Shown here in pieces: positions 36,692 to 47,400 of a stretch of 64,000 bases of DNA; the stretch's first letter is position 1; every line of letters begins with the position of its first letter. The stretch is from Episyrphus balteatus (lineage: Eukaryota > Arthropoda > Insecta > Diptera > Syrphidae). The notes beneath the pieces were generated by a model. That model was not told the origin of the DNA, searched no databases, and worked only from the letters and a program-made list of their open reading frames with translations. The DNA lies in NCBI RefSeq assembly GCF_945859705.1, contig NC_079136.1, positions 39,217,307 through 39,281,306 of the forward strand. Direction: 5' to 3'. Made by a program: the position numbers and the translations under genes.

Positions 36692-38076
36692 TAGAGATGG
36701 GTAGTTCCGGAGCCAAATAGTTCCTGGAACTAGTTCCTCACTCGGAACTAGTTCCACTCGTTCCACAAAATTAATTTAAACAGTTCCATCGTTCCGACAC
36801 AGCCACACACAAAAGAAAGAAAGAAGAAGAGGAACAAAAAACAAAACGAAAGCAAACATGTCTCTGACTCTGTTTGAAATACACAATACACACACGCATG
36901 TCATAGAATTCTCATCCAAAGCCAACACACATGGATGCGAACGAGTTGAGCGTCAAAAATTCACAAACCAAAACCACAAATACACTCTTATGAATCATGC
37001 TCATGGACATGGAACTACATTAATAGTTCCAGTTTCATGTCTTCCATCAGGAAAAAATTCTTGATAGTTCCGCGGAACTAGTTCCAGGAACTAGAAGGAA
37101 AAAATATTCAATATCATACTATTTCTTTTTTTGGTGCATTTTCCTAAAAAAAAACTCAAATTCTTGATAGTTCCGCGGAACTAGTTCCAGGAACTAGAAG
37201 AAAAATATATTCAATATCATACTATTTCTTTTTTTGGTGCATTTTCCTAAAAAAAAACTCAAATTCTTGATAGTTCCGCGGAACTAGTTCCAGGAACTAG
37301 AAGGAAAAAATATTCAATATCATACTATTTCTTTTTTTGGTGCATTTTCCTAAAAAAAAAACTCAAATTATTGATAGTTCCGCGGAACTAGTTCCAGGAA
37401 CTAGAAGGAAAAAATATTCAATATCATACTATTTCTTTTTTTGGTGCATTTTCCTAAAAAAAAACTCAAATTATTGATAGTTCCGCGGAACTAGTTCCAG
37501 GAACTAGAAGAAAAATATATTCAATATCATACTATTTCTTTTTTTGGTGCATTTTCCTAAAAAAAAACTCAAATTCTTGATAGTTCCGCGGAACTAGTTC
37601 CAGGAACTAGAAGGAAAAAATATTCAATATCATACTATTTCTTTTTTTGGTGCATTTTCCTAAAAAAAAAAACTCAAATTATTGATAGTTCCGCGGAACT
37701 AGTTCCAGGAACTAGAAGGAAAAAATATTCAATTTCATACTATTTCTTTTTTTGGTGCATTTTCCTAAAAAAAAAACTCAAATTCTTGATAGTTCCGCGG
37801 AACTAGTTCCAGGAACTAGAAGGAAAAAATATTCAATTCCATACTATTTCTTTTTTTGATACATTTTCCTGAAAAAAAAACTCAAATTATTGATAGTTCC
37901 GTGGAACTAGAAGGAAAAAATATTCAATATCATACTATTTCTTTTTTTGGTGCATTTTCCTGAAAAAAACTCAAATTCTTGATAGTTCCGCGGAACTAGT
38001 TCCAGGAACTAGTTCCGACCGAAAAAAGAACCGTTCCATGTTCGTTCCGGCTTTGGAACTGTTTTGCGCATCTCTA
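36692..38076. mobile_element. 1385-bp non-autonomous hAT element made of 103-bp repeats
   Basis: Ends TAGAGATGGGTAGTTCCGG and CCGG...TTTTGCGCATCTCTA (inverted TAGAGATG), flanked by perfect 8-bp duplications TTCAATAA (36684-36691, 38077-38084). TAGAG fits the hAT YARNG rule and 8 bp is the hAT duplication length. The inside has ten copies of a roughly 103-bp unit centred on GTTCCGCGGAAC plus AGTTCCAGGAACT (from about 37067 to 37990; the ninth is shortened). The GTTCC/GGAAC palindromes repeat the subterminal sequence, possibly transposase-binding sites. No transposase. Confidence 0.93.
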
Positions 38077-38084
38077 TTCAATAA

Positions 38085-38342
38085 TCCGTGCCTACCACGG
38101 AGAAGAAGACTACCAACACACACGCATGACATGCCAACCAACGACACCAACCAACGATCGTGTGTGTTTCCTTATTCCTTATTCTTCCCTCCCTCTCCTC
38201 TCGTCAGTCTTAACAAGATCTCTCAATAAAGAGGACGTGCAGTCCAATTAATAACAAAACAATGTGTTGTGTCTTATTTATATTATTTATTATTATCAAT
38301 ATGTTATACAGTCCACTTAAGTTACTAATAGATTATTGTTCA
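38085..38342 (+). repeat. Right LTR of the 10.4 kb element, remaining 258 bp
   Basis: Continues TCCGTGCCTACCACGG to ATTGTTCA; with 36682-36691 it restores 268 bp, equal in length to the left LTR. Confidence 0.93.
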
Positions 38343-38347
38343 AAGAA

Positions 38348-38497
38348 CAAATTTTATATTAATCACCGATTCTGTGCAAAGTTTGTTTATCGAATGTAAA
38401 CAAACTTTTTGATATAAATAGTGCTTAAAAAATAAAAATAAATCAGTTCTATTAAAGAATTCAAAGAAGTAGTTTCTATTCACCCGAAGCTACCACA
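38348..38497 (+). repeat. 5' LTR of the gypsy element, right part
   Basis: 150 bp; with 27831-27903 it makes 223 bp, equal in length to the 3' LTR. Ends ACCCGAAGCTACCACA; the 3' LTR has ATCCGAAGCTACTACA. Confidence 0.95.
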
Positions 38498-38498
38498 T

Positions 38499-38510
38499 TG
38501 GTGACCCCGA
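38499..38510 (+). promoter_or_regulatory. tRNA-Trp primer binding site
   Basis: TGGTGACCCCGA, one base after the 5' LTR, complementary to the 3' end (CCA included) of tRNA-Trp, the primer known for CsRn1-clade elements. Confidence 0.8.
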
Positions 38511-38524
38511 GTAAACACTCTAAT

Positions 38525-38653
38525 AGGTATCCCCCGACCAACGGTAAGGTACCACACTCAATTAACAAGGTATCCCCCGACCCACGGTAAGGTGCCTCAC
38601 ACAAAACATTCACACACAGTTAAGAAGGTATCCCCCGACCAACGGTAAGGTGC
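38525..38653 (+). repeat. Triplicated leader motif of the gypsy element
   Basis: GGTATCCCCCGACC(A/C)ACGG followed by TAAGGT(A/G)CC occurs three times (about 38525, 38568, 38625), between primer site and gag. Possibly packaging or leader RNA structure; function unknown. Confidence 0.8.
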
Positions 38654-38688
38654 CATCATTAACCCATACGACAGTTGACACCAACACA

Positions 38689-39450
38689 ATGCCTGACACC
38701 GTAGACAAGGTCCAAGAAGAGGTTATTGGCAGAGTTTCCATCAAAGTGCCACCATTCTGGAAGCGGAGCCCTGACCTGTGGTTCCTCCAGCTTGAAGCCC
38801 AGTTCCACACCAGTGCAATCACATCTGATGTCACAAAGTATTTCACTCTTGTTGGAAACCTTGAAGCAGATGTCCTGACCGAAGTTCGAGATGTAGTCAC
38901 CAGCCCTCCTGCTACAGAAAAATACAATGGTCTGAAGAATCGACTTCTAGCAGCGTTTCAAGAATCTGAGCAGAAAAGACTCCAGACCCTTCTCAGTGGC
39001 ATTACTCTCGATGGAAGACGACCAACTCAGCTGCTTTCTAAGATGAGAGAGCTTGCGTCATCCACTATTTCTGAAGACATCCTCAGAACCTTATGAAGCA
39101 GCTGCCGAACACCACCCAGTCCATCCTGTCGTGTAGTGCCAACCAAGACCTCAAGACTTTGGCAGAAATGGCAGATAAAATTTCTGACGTTTATTCCAGT
39201 TCAGATGTTGCTTCTGTCTCAAAGCCCTCCAATGTTTCTGAAATTTCTGAGTTAAAAAATCAGATTGCTTCTCTTCAAAAGGATATTGAGCAACTTAAAG
39301 TATCCAGAAGCCGAAGCAATTCACGTTCCAAAAAATTTTATCCGAAATAAATCAAAGTCAAGAAATCAAAAAATGTGCTACTACCACCGTCGATTTGGCA
39401 AACAAGCAAGAAAGTGCCAAGAACCTTGCCAGTTTCAGACGGGAAACTAA
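38689..39450 (+). pseudogene. gag: gag of the gypsy element, frameshifted
   Basis: Starts at the ATG of MPDTVDKVQEEV. The first frame (38689-39096) holds the capsid-like region (PPFWKRSPDLWFLQLEAQF, DVVTSPP, KNRLLAAFQESEQKRLQTLL). It stops at 39096, while the continuation KQLPNTTQSILSCSANQDL is in another frame from 39093, which ends at 39350. A third frame carries the zinc knuckle CYYHRRFGKQARKCQEPC at about 39376-39432: spacing Cys-x2-His-x9-Cys-x3-Cys, the CHCC form known for CsRn1 elements. Two frame changes within gag show that this copy is defective. It lies directly downstream of the leader repeats and upstream of pol, whose frame differs again. Confidence 0.85.
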
Positions 39451-42400
39451 TTTGTGGACAGCAATCAGCGACTAGCCAGCCCGCAGACACCATAAGTCGC
39501 CTTTATGTCAATGAGAAATCTTCAAATAAATGTTTTCTCATTGACACTGGAGCCACAATTTCCGTCATTCCACCATCAAGCATAGAAAAGCGGAACAATC
39601 AATCGAACCGTGTTCTCTATGCAGCAAATGGCACTGAAATTCCAACTTATGGAGAGCGTTTGATGTCCCTCAACCTTGGTCTTCGAAGAAACTTCACCTG
39701 GCCTTTCATCATTGCCCAAGTCACCGAGCCAATCATTGGTTCCGATTTCCTGTCCTTTTTCGATCTTTTAGTGGATGTTAAAAACAAGAAACTAATTGAT
39801 CGAAAAACAAGTCTTCAAACACATGGCTTTGGCGCAACAACATCTTCAAGTGCCGCAAACATCCAAACAATAAATCCTTCCTCATTCATTTACGATTTAT
39901 TGAATGAATTTCAAGACATCACCAAGACGAATCTGTTGGCTAAAACCAAGCACAATGTGACACACCACATCCAAACAAAAGGACCTCCTGTGTTTTCAAA
40001 AGCAAGGCGTCTATCTCCGGAACAGCTAAAGACAGCCAAACAAGAATTTGAGTTCATGATCAACCAAGGGATTTGTCGACCATCAAAGAGCAGCTGGGCG
40101 AGTCCTCTTCACATGGTCAAGAAAAAAAATGGTGACTGGCGTCCATGTGGCGACTATAGAAGACTCAATGCGATAACCATCTCAGATCGCTATCCCATGC
40201 CTCCCATTGTAGATTTTGCTCATCATCTGAAGGGTAAGAAAGTCTTCAGCGTCATAGATCTGACTCGTGCCTACCATCAGATCCCTGTGGAACCAGAAGA
40301 TATCCCAAAAACAGCTATCATCACTCCTTTTGGACTGTTCGAGTTCATGGTGATGACTTTTGGTCTGTGCAACGCTGCACAAACTTTTCAACGATTCGTT
40401 CATGAAGTGACCAGGGGCCTTGATTTCTGTTTTCCTTACATTGATGACTTCCTAATCGCATCAAACTCATCTGAAGAGCACCAAAATCATCTCAAACAGC
40501 TTTTCCAACGTTTTCGAGAATTTGGTCTTACCATCAATCCTTCCAAATGCACTTTCCAGTCATCATCCGTAAGCTTCTTGGGTTATCTTGTCACTGAAGA
40601 AGGACTCAAACCATTGCCATCCAAAGTTGAAAACATCATGTCATACAAGAAACCATCAACAGTCCAAGAGCTCCGAAGATTTTTGGGCATGCTTAACTTC
40701 TACAGACGTTTTTTTCCAAATGCTGCTCAAATCCAAGCTCCACTTCATGCATATCCATGTGGCAACAAGAAAAATGATAACACACCTATCAATTGGACGG
40801 CCGAACTAGAAAATGCTTTTCAAGCCTGTAAAGAAGCTCTAGCTAACTCAACTCTCCTAGCACATCCAGATACTGACGCTCCATTGTCAATCATGACAGA
40901 TGCATCCGATACTGCTGCAGGTGCAGTTGTTCAACAGCTTGTCTCTAACCATTGGCAACCTCTTGGCTTCTTTCACCTACACAAAGGAAATATAGTGCCT
41001 ATGACCGAGAGCTGCTAAGTGCTTACATGGCAATCAAGCATTTCCAGCATATGGTGGAAGGAAGAAAGTTCGTTCTCTACACTGACCACAAACCTCTTAC
41101 TTTCGCTTTTCAACAAAAGCCAGAGAAATCAAGCCCTCGTCAACTCAGACATTTGGACTTCATCGGACAGTTTACAACTGATATAGTTCACATCAGCGGC
41201 AAAGACAACGTAGTCGCTGATGCTTTATCCAGACTTAACGCCATTTCTTCACCATCCTCAATCGATTACAACAATGTGTCTCATAAACAACAAACCGATG
41301 AAGAACTCAAGAACCTCCTCAACTCTACTTCTTCGTCTCTACAGTTGAAACAAATCACTCTACCAGATACAAATCACCAAATCTTTTGTGATATTTCAAC
41401 AGGCAAAGCACGACCATACATTCCATCAGATCTGCGACGTCAAGTTTTCAATACAATTCACAACATGTCACATCCCAGTGTTAAGAAAACTACCCAGATG
41501 ATAAAAGAACGATACATATGGCCTGACTTGAAGAAAGATTGTCGCAAATGGTCTCAAACGTGCCTAAGCTGCCAAAAAAGCAAGATTCAACATCATATCC
41601 GATCTCCAATTGCAAATTTTTCACCTCCCGAAGAAAGATTTCATCATGTTCATCTTGATCTTATTGGACCCTTACCATACTCAGCCGGATACTCGTATGC
41701 CCTAACCTGTATTGATCGTTTCACAAGATGGCCAGAAGTTATTCCAATACCAGACATCACCGCCGAAACAGTGGCAACAGCTTTTCTTTCTGGATGGATT
41801 TCCAGGTTTGGAATCCCTAAAGAAATCGTGACGGACCAAGGAAGACAGTTTGAATCCTCTCTTTTCAATGAACTGTCAAAACTTCTGGGCATTAAGAGAC
41901 ACCGTTCATCGCCTTATCATCCCCAGGCAAATGGAATGATAGAACGATTCCACCGGACTCTGAAGGCAGCAATCAAATGCCATGAAACAGAAGATTGGGT
42001 TGCCAAACTCCCAATTGTTCTGCTCGGCCTAAGATCATCCCTGCAAGAAGACTTTAAAGCAACTTTAGCTGAACTTGTCTATGGAACAACATTGAGACTC
42101 CCAGGCGATATGTTTATTGCAACTGACTCTTCATCAAGCCATGATTTTCTCAACAAATTTCGAGATAATATGCAAAATATTAAGCCTATTCAACCTGAAC
42201 GTCATGGTTCAACCAAAATTTTCATCGATAAGAACCTTCAACATTCAAGTCATGTTTTTGTTCGTAACGATGCAGTAAAAAAACCACTACAACAACCTTA
42301 TGATGGCCCATATCTAGTGAAATCAAAAACAAGCAAATACTTCACACTAGAAATCAAAGGACATCAGAAAAACATCTCCATTGATCGCCTCAAACCAGCA

Positions 42401-42529
42401 TTTCTTTTAAATGATCAACACCAAATCCAAGAAAGAAATTTAACACCTACTTCACCTCAGATGCCAATCACTCAGACTACAAGAAGCGGTAGACGTGTCC
42501 ATATTCCAGACAGATATCGTTGCAACTAG
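39396..42529 (+). pseudogene. pol: pol of the gypsy element (protease, RT, RNase H, integrase), frameshifted
   Basis: Order of domains: aspartic protease (LIDTGATISVIPPSS, about 39538), reverse transcriptase (WASPLHMVKKKNGDWRPCGD, VIDLTRAYHQIPV, and the active-site YIDD at about 40434-40448), RNase H (IMTDASDTAAGAVVQ), then integrase with HHCC zinc finger (HNMSHPS ... CLSCQ), DDE residues in HLDLIGPL, VTDQGRQF and NGMIERFH, and a basic tail ending at 42529. Two overlapping frames are needed: 39375-41018 and 40952-42529. The break lies at about 40965-40990, in RNase H between QPLGFF and SAYDRELLSAY, where a small deletion is likely. The frame before protease also differs from that of the zinc knuckle, either a natural gag-pol shift or a lesion. 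Protein blocks are otherwise well kept, fitting a young but dead copy. Confidence 0.92.
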
Positions 42530-42537
42530 AGGGCGAG
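42528..42537 (+). promoter_or_regulatory. Polypurine tract of the gypsy element
   Basis: AGAGGGCGAG three bases before the 3' LTR, overlapping the pol stop codon; the expected position for plus-strand priming. Confidence 0.65.
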
Positions 42538-42540
42538 TAC

Positions 42541-42763
42541 TGTGGCGATTCATGAAATTCATAAAATCCACTTAGTTTTAAAATCATTTTCAAATATTAT
42601 TTTACTTTAAGAACAAATTTTATATTAATCACCGATTCTGTGCAAAGTTTGTTTATCGAATGTAAACAAACTTTTTGATATAAATAGTGCTTAAAAAATA
42701 AAAATAAATCAGTTCTATTAAAGAATTCAAAGAAGTAGTTTCTATTCATCCGAAGCTACTACA
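42541..42763 (+). repeat. 3' LTR of the gypsy element
   Basis: 223 bp, TGTGGCGATT...GCTACTACA, followed by target duplication AGAC. This intact copy proves the 5' LTR was split. Confidence 0.96.
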
Positions 42764-42897
42764 AGACCACAGTTTGTTAGTTGTTTTATTACATTTGAAA
42801 ATGATAACACATATCAGCTTATCTGGTTCTAAGATTTCGAACATACTTTGAAAACAGGAGGTGACACTAACCAATCTCTTGCTAAATTTTTGGATTC

Positions 42898-43040
42898 TAA
42901 GGGCCATTTGCTGAATCGAGACTTTAATAATTTATGTAGAACATAAGCTCTTATTCTCTACTTTTGCCTCTGCGTAAATTGTCACATAAGGATTTATGTT
43001 TAACTTAAATGCTTAAGTTTCGATTCAGCAAACGGGTCTA
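42898..43040. mobile_element. 143-bp MITE
   Basis: Left end TAAGGGCCATTTGCTGAATC and right end GATTCAGCAAACGGGTCTA are imperfect inverted repeats of about 28 bp. No coding capacity; class undetermined. Confidence 0.65.
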
Positions 43041-44438
43041 AATCAATGATTGAATTTTGATTTCCTTGCAGTCTATTCAAATAGTTGTAAAATAATTTAT
43101 AATTTTAAACATGCAAGGAAAAAATAATAGTAACATAGTAAAATCGTAGGTGTCTAAAATGTGTATTTACATTTTATATAAGTCTCGTTGGTCGTTGGTC
43201 TAGTTAGATACATAGAACTCAATTCTACACAAAAATCTAGGCCATCACTTGTATTACCCGAATAAAAATTACTCCTTCGTAATATTGGCCATGTATTTTC
43301 TATTTTTTATTCTATAAATATGAATGTGAATTCACAATTCACACAGTGGTCAGTTTTATTTTGTCATTACATTTAATTTTTATTATAATGGTGTACAGTA
43401 CATAATAATTTTATTAATATTGTAGGTATAACGTTAATACTAGAAATAACTTTAAGCCTAAAAAGAATTTCGAACAATGAAACACCGTTTTATAAGAATG
43501 TATAAATATGGGGGATATTTTTTGTTTGTTTTTTTATATTTTAATTATTTTTTTGGTTTATTGTGGGTGCAGTAAAACATATATAAATTTTATAAGAATT
43601 CCGCATGCAAATGATATTAATCAAAATTTTGCAAAATATTTTATATTTATTTTTTTTTTTCATTTCAGTACGGACATCTATTGGGATGTGGGGGAAGTTA
43701 TATTTTTTTTTTCACTAGATTGAAATTTTTTTCACTTCAAATTTTACATTTAAGAACAATTCGATTATGACTCAGATTTTCATATATAAATGTATTTAAA
43801 TTCTTAAGGTATTTATTTTTTTAATGTTTTTGTAATAAGAAATGAATCTTGTTCATTTATACTGATAATTGTTTTTTTGTTTATTTTTGTTTACTTGACT
43901 TCCCAACTCGACAGATTAATACAAAAAGTTATGGATTTTCTTAAATAAAAGTTAAACATTTGTTACGAAAAAAAAACTATTTAAGGGAATGATGTGTTGA
44001 TTGTGATGATGTTGATGATGAGTATTGGACTTAGTTAAGCCAATTTTTTGTTTTTGGTTCAATGAAGCAATTATTATAAAAATGTAAATCGTTTGTGTTA
44101 TATAAATAAATAATTCGTAACATTTTGTTTTAATTTTTTTACTACAAAAAGAAAACACTGTTATTTGCTTGAATTGATTAGAAAAAAAAATTAGACTTGG
44201 TCCTAAGACTAACTACACGTTTTCCATGGTCAAAATAATATAACGTTTGCCTTATAATTAATAACCTAAGAAACATGATTTCTATTAAATGTCTACACTC
44301 AAAAAAAAAAAAAAAAAGAAAGAAAACAATAAGGATGTATACAAAAAAACAAAAAAGAGAAAGAAGAAAAGAAAAAATCGTTTGCTTGGCCAACAAACGT
44401 TACATGAAAAATTCCTCTGTTGAGTGGGAAAGCGGAAG
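43041..44438 (-). other. AT-rich DNA, probably including the Golgin A7 3' UTR
   Basis: No open frame with family resemblance. It directly follows, in minus orientation, the stop codon at 44439-44441. Several TTTATT (AATAAA on the minus strand) motifs occur; the true end cannot be chosen. Confidence 0.4.
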
Positions 44439-47400
44439 TCACGTTCGTCCTGGACGATCAAGTATGGAAATCTCTATAACTCGTAGACCACGGTATGTTG
44501 GGTCAATGACTTGCAATCCTTTGGGATTGTAAATGCGTTCATTTTGGGCAGCAATAAATTTTGATATTTTACGCAGGACCTTAAAAAATGGAAAATTGTA
44601 GTTTGTTGTTTTTTTTTTTTTAAATATAAATTAAATATTTACCTTCTCGTAATGCGTTTCCGAGCACATATATACTAAGTAAGCTGTAATGCATCCAATG
44701 CAGCCTTCACAGTATGTGCTGCAAGTGCCTTTTTCAGCTTCCGCAAAAAACTCATTTAATCTATTTATTGTTGACTCGAAAATCTGACGTTCAATCTAAA
44801 ATTAAAGAAATTTGTATGATGCACATTAATACATTTTTGAACATATGTATGGGTACGAAAACAACATGATGTTCTTCTTGAAGTTAATTATTTCAATTAA
44901 TTTATTCAAAAAGAATTATTCTCAGCATTTTCTACCTTACGTGTAATAAAATACTCCCATACGTGCATAAGCACATGAAAATGTTAACTTTAGAACATCA
45001 AAAGACATGTTTCAAATACTATTCTACTTTTCTTGAACTATACACATGTACGATTTGATTGTTAATCTTGTATATTCTGTAGCACTCTTTAACAATAGTT
45101 TTGTTAATTATGAAATATCTTCTTCGTTTAAAAAGACTTAATATTTCCCATTCTTAAAAAAGGTGACAAAAATACTGTTGAAAACTATAGATGTATTTTT
45201 TGATGAATACTTAATGAAAGTATAAAAATAATTTTTTTTTCGCAACTAGGTGTGTTGAACAAACTTCTTCATGCCATTAAAAATATGTACAAAAACACTT
45301 TTGGACGTATCCTCTTTCATTGATTGGTTAAAACTGACACAGGTATTAAACAAGGATATCCACTTAGTGGTTTATTATTCTCACTATTTATAATTGACAG
45401 TTCACCATCTTACAGGAGGAATAAGAATATAAAATAACAGAAACTTCAATCAATGTTCTAGTATACGCTAAAGCCGATGACCTAGTCATACTATCAGCAT
45501 CACAAAACAATTTACCCTTGATGATAAACCATCTCGGTTTCAATCAAAATCGAAAACTTATTTTTTTTTTCTCGATCCAATCAGCCCGTAAAGTGGAAAA
45601 CCTTTGTAAGTGGCAAAATAATACCAAACAAGCTTAATTCAACATTGGACTTCAAAAAGTACCATAGTGAAAAATCGAAAGCGGACCAAAATTTTCGCAA
45701 ACAACTAAATAAATTTATTTACCAAATTTTCAACTTAGTTTTAAAGTTTACACTATAGCAAGATTAAATGGAAAGAAAACAAAATATTCGGTTTAGTGAT
45801 TAATACGCTTAATACGCTTAAAGTTAATAACTTATACACTAAAAATTGAAAGGGGATTACTTTCTTAAAAGGTTACTTAAGTTATTTGATATTCAATTGC
45901 ATAGATTGCAATTTCTTATCTACATCTCTGATTGTAAAGGGAAATCGGTAGAAACGGCCTTACGCACTATTGAATAATCACAAAAATTTCACCTTAGTTG
46001 CATTCCTTGACATCAAAGGTACATTCTACAACGTGATCAACCTAGCAATCAAAACCCAATGAAGAATCTTAAAGTTGATAGCTCAAAGCTAAAAGATGTC
46101 AGGCAGAAAAGTATAAGGAAAAATTATTGGTATGCCAATGCTTACTTTATTTAGTTAAATTGGTAAAATAGTCGGCCCTAGGGAGGTATCCTACGAAGCA
46201 GAAATTTGTCTGATTTAATACGAAGATGGTTGTCAGATGGTTTCGAGACGAACAGCTGTGCTCTTGGCTCGCGTTTGCTAAAAATACAGAGAGGAGATAG
46301 ATTGAGTAATATATCTAATGCCTCAGAAGGTATCGAACGAAAGGCTCTGCTGATTACATACATGCAGACTAAACTTCGGGCTTTACTTTGCTTGTCGCGA
46401 TATGTTACTTTGTCCAAAGTGTTTACTAAACTGTCACCCTGTAAGTTAGAATTGGTCTGATGACAGCTGTGTATAGCCAGTGAGTTATTTTTGGGGATAG
46501 CCCTCATTCATCCCCAAAAGCTTTTTGCAGAAGAAATGATTTTTCTTATTCATTATTGAATATTGGTCTCTTAGTTAAATTTTCAATTTAAAATAGGACG
46601 TAGATATATAGCTTTGTCTGAGAAAGTAAGTGGAACACCATTGATAAAGAGAGGGTCTACGAAAAAATTTGAAATTTTATATTTTGTTTGTAAAGAGGAT
46701 AAGTACAGTTTTTGAGGATTCACCCCTTATTCCCAGTTTGTTGTCACTTTACTTGTCTGAGAGCAGTCTACATTATTGTTCGATTATGGTTTGGAATTAT
46801 TTTCCTGATACGGTAATGTTGACATCGTTAGGGTATGCAATCACTTTGAGTCCATCTGTTTCTAGATCGACTAGTAGTTCACTAACCATCAAGTTCCCAC
46901 ATGAACGGGGAAAGCACCTCTCCTTACTGTGTGCCTCTCCTAATAGATATTCTTCCTGAAAAGACACCTAAAGTTGAGTTTATAATATTTGCTATCAATT
47001 CAACACACATGAGATGGCCAATCATCAAAACATGCCAAACGACCAAGTTAAGCTGGCCTAAGCCGGATCCAAAACGTGAACAAAATCTGTGGTCACTGAG
47101 AAAATCGCATATTAGCTCCTTAATAGGTGTTCTAACAGGAAACTGAGTCATTGGCAGATACGCCGCCGTTTGACTAGACGACTTCTGCTGTTTTGATGAA
47201 GAATAAGAGGAAATATTATCAGTTGTTTTCCTGACAGCCATTTCTATCTAATCTAACCTAAACATATGCTGTCCTCAAAAAAATACATTCAACATGGACG
47301 TTTTGGACAAACACCATACTTCTACATAGTAAAGCACTTGTTCTACCCAGGCTCCGCTGCAAGTACAGACAACAACACCAGCGTTGAAATAAAAATTTGG

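Larger units (their letters stand above)
27904..38342 (+). mobile_element. 10.4 kb LTR element without recognisable genes, nested in a gypsy LTR
   Basis: Bounded by 268-bp LTRs (27904-28171; and 36682-36691 joined to 38085-38342) that begin TGTTCAATAA and end ATTGTTCA, with a 5-bp target duplication AAGAA (27899-27903 and 38343-38347). After removing the hAT insertion in the right LTR the two LTRs differ at only one site (GACGCGCAG against GACGTGCAG), so insertion is recent. The interior (28172-36681, 8510 bp) has no gag, protease, reverse transcriptase or integrase blocks on either strand, fitting a large non-autonomous LTR derivative (LARD). A purine-rich AAAGTGGGCAGGA directly precedes the right LTR; no clear tRNA primer site is recognised after the left LTR (CGGTCCTTCG). 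Orientation is taken from that purine tract. Confidence 0.9.
27831..42763 (+). mobile_element. Ty3/gypsy retrotransposon, CsRn1 type, interrupted by nested insertions
   Basis: Removing the nested insertion 27904-38347 (one copy of its target duplication included) leaves 223-bp 5' LTR + 4043-bp interior + 223-bp 3' LTR, 4.49 kb in all. The 4-bp target duplication AGAC stands at 27827-27830 and 42764-42767. The two LTRs differ at two of 223 positions (both C/T near the 3' end), so the insertion is fairly recent. The primer site matches the 3' end of tRNA-Trp, and the Gag zinc knuckle is of C-H-C-C form; both are known traits of the CsRn1 clade. gag and pol carry frameshifts, so this copy cannot make its own proteins. 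Confidence 0.93.

Noticed and set aside
41650..41892. Minus-strand frame within integrase
   Set aside because: Shadow of the pol reading frame.
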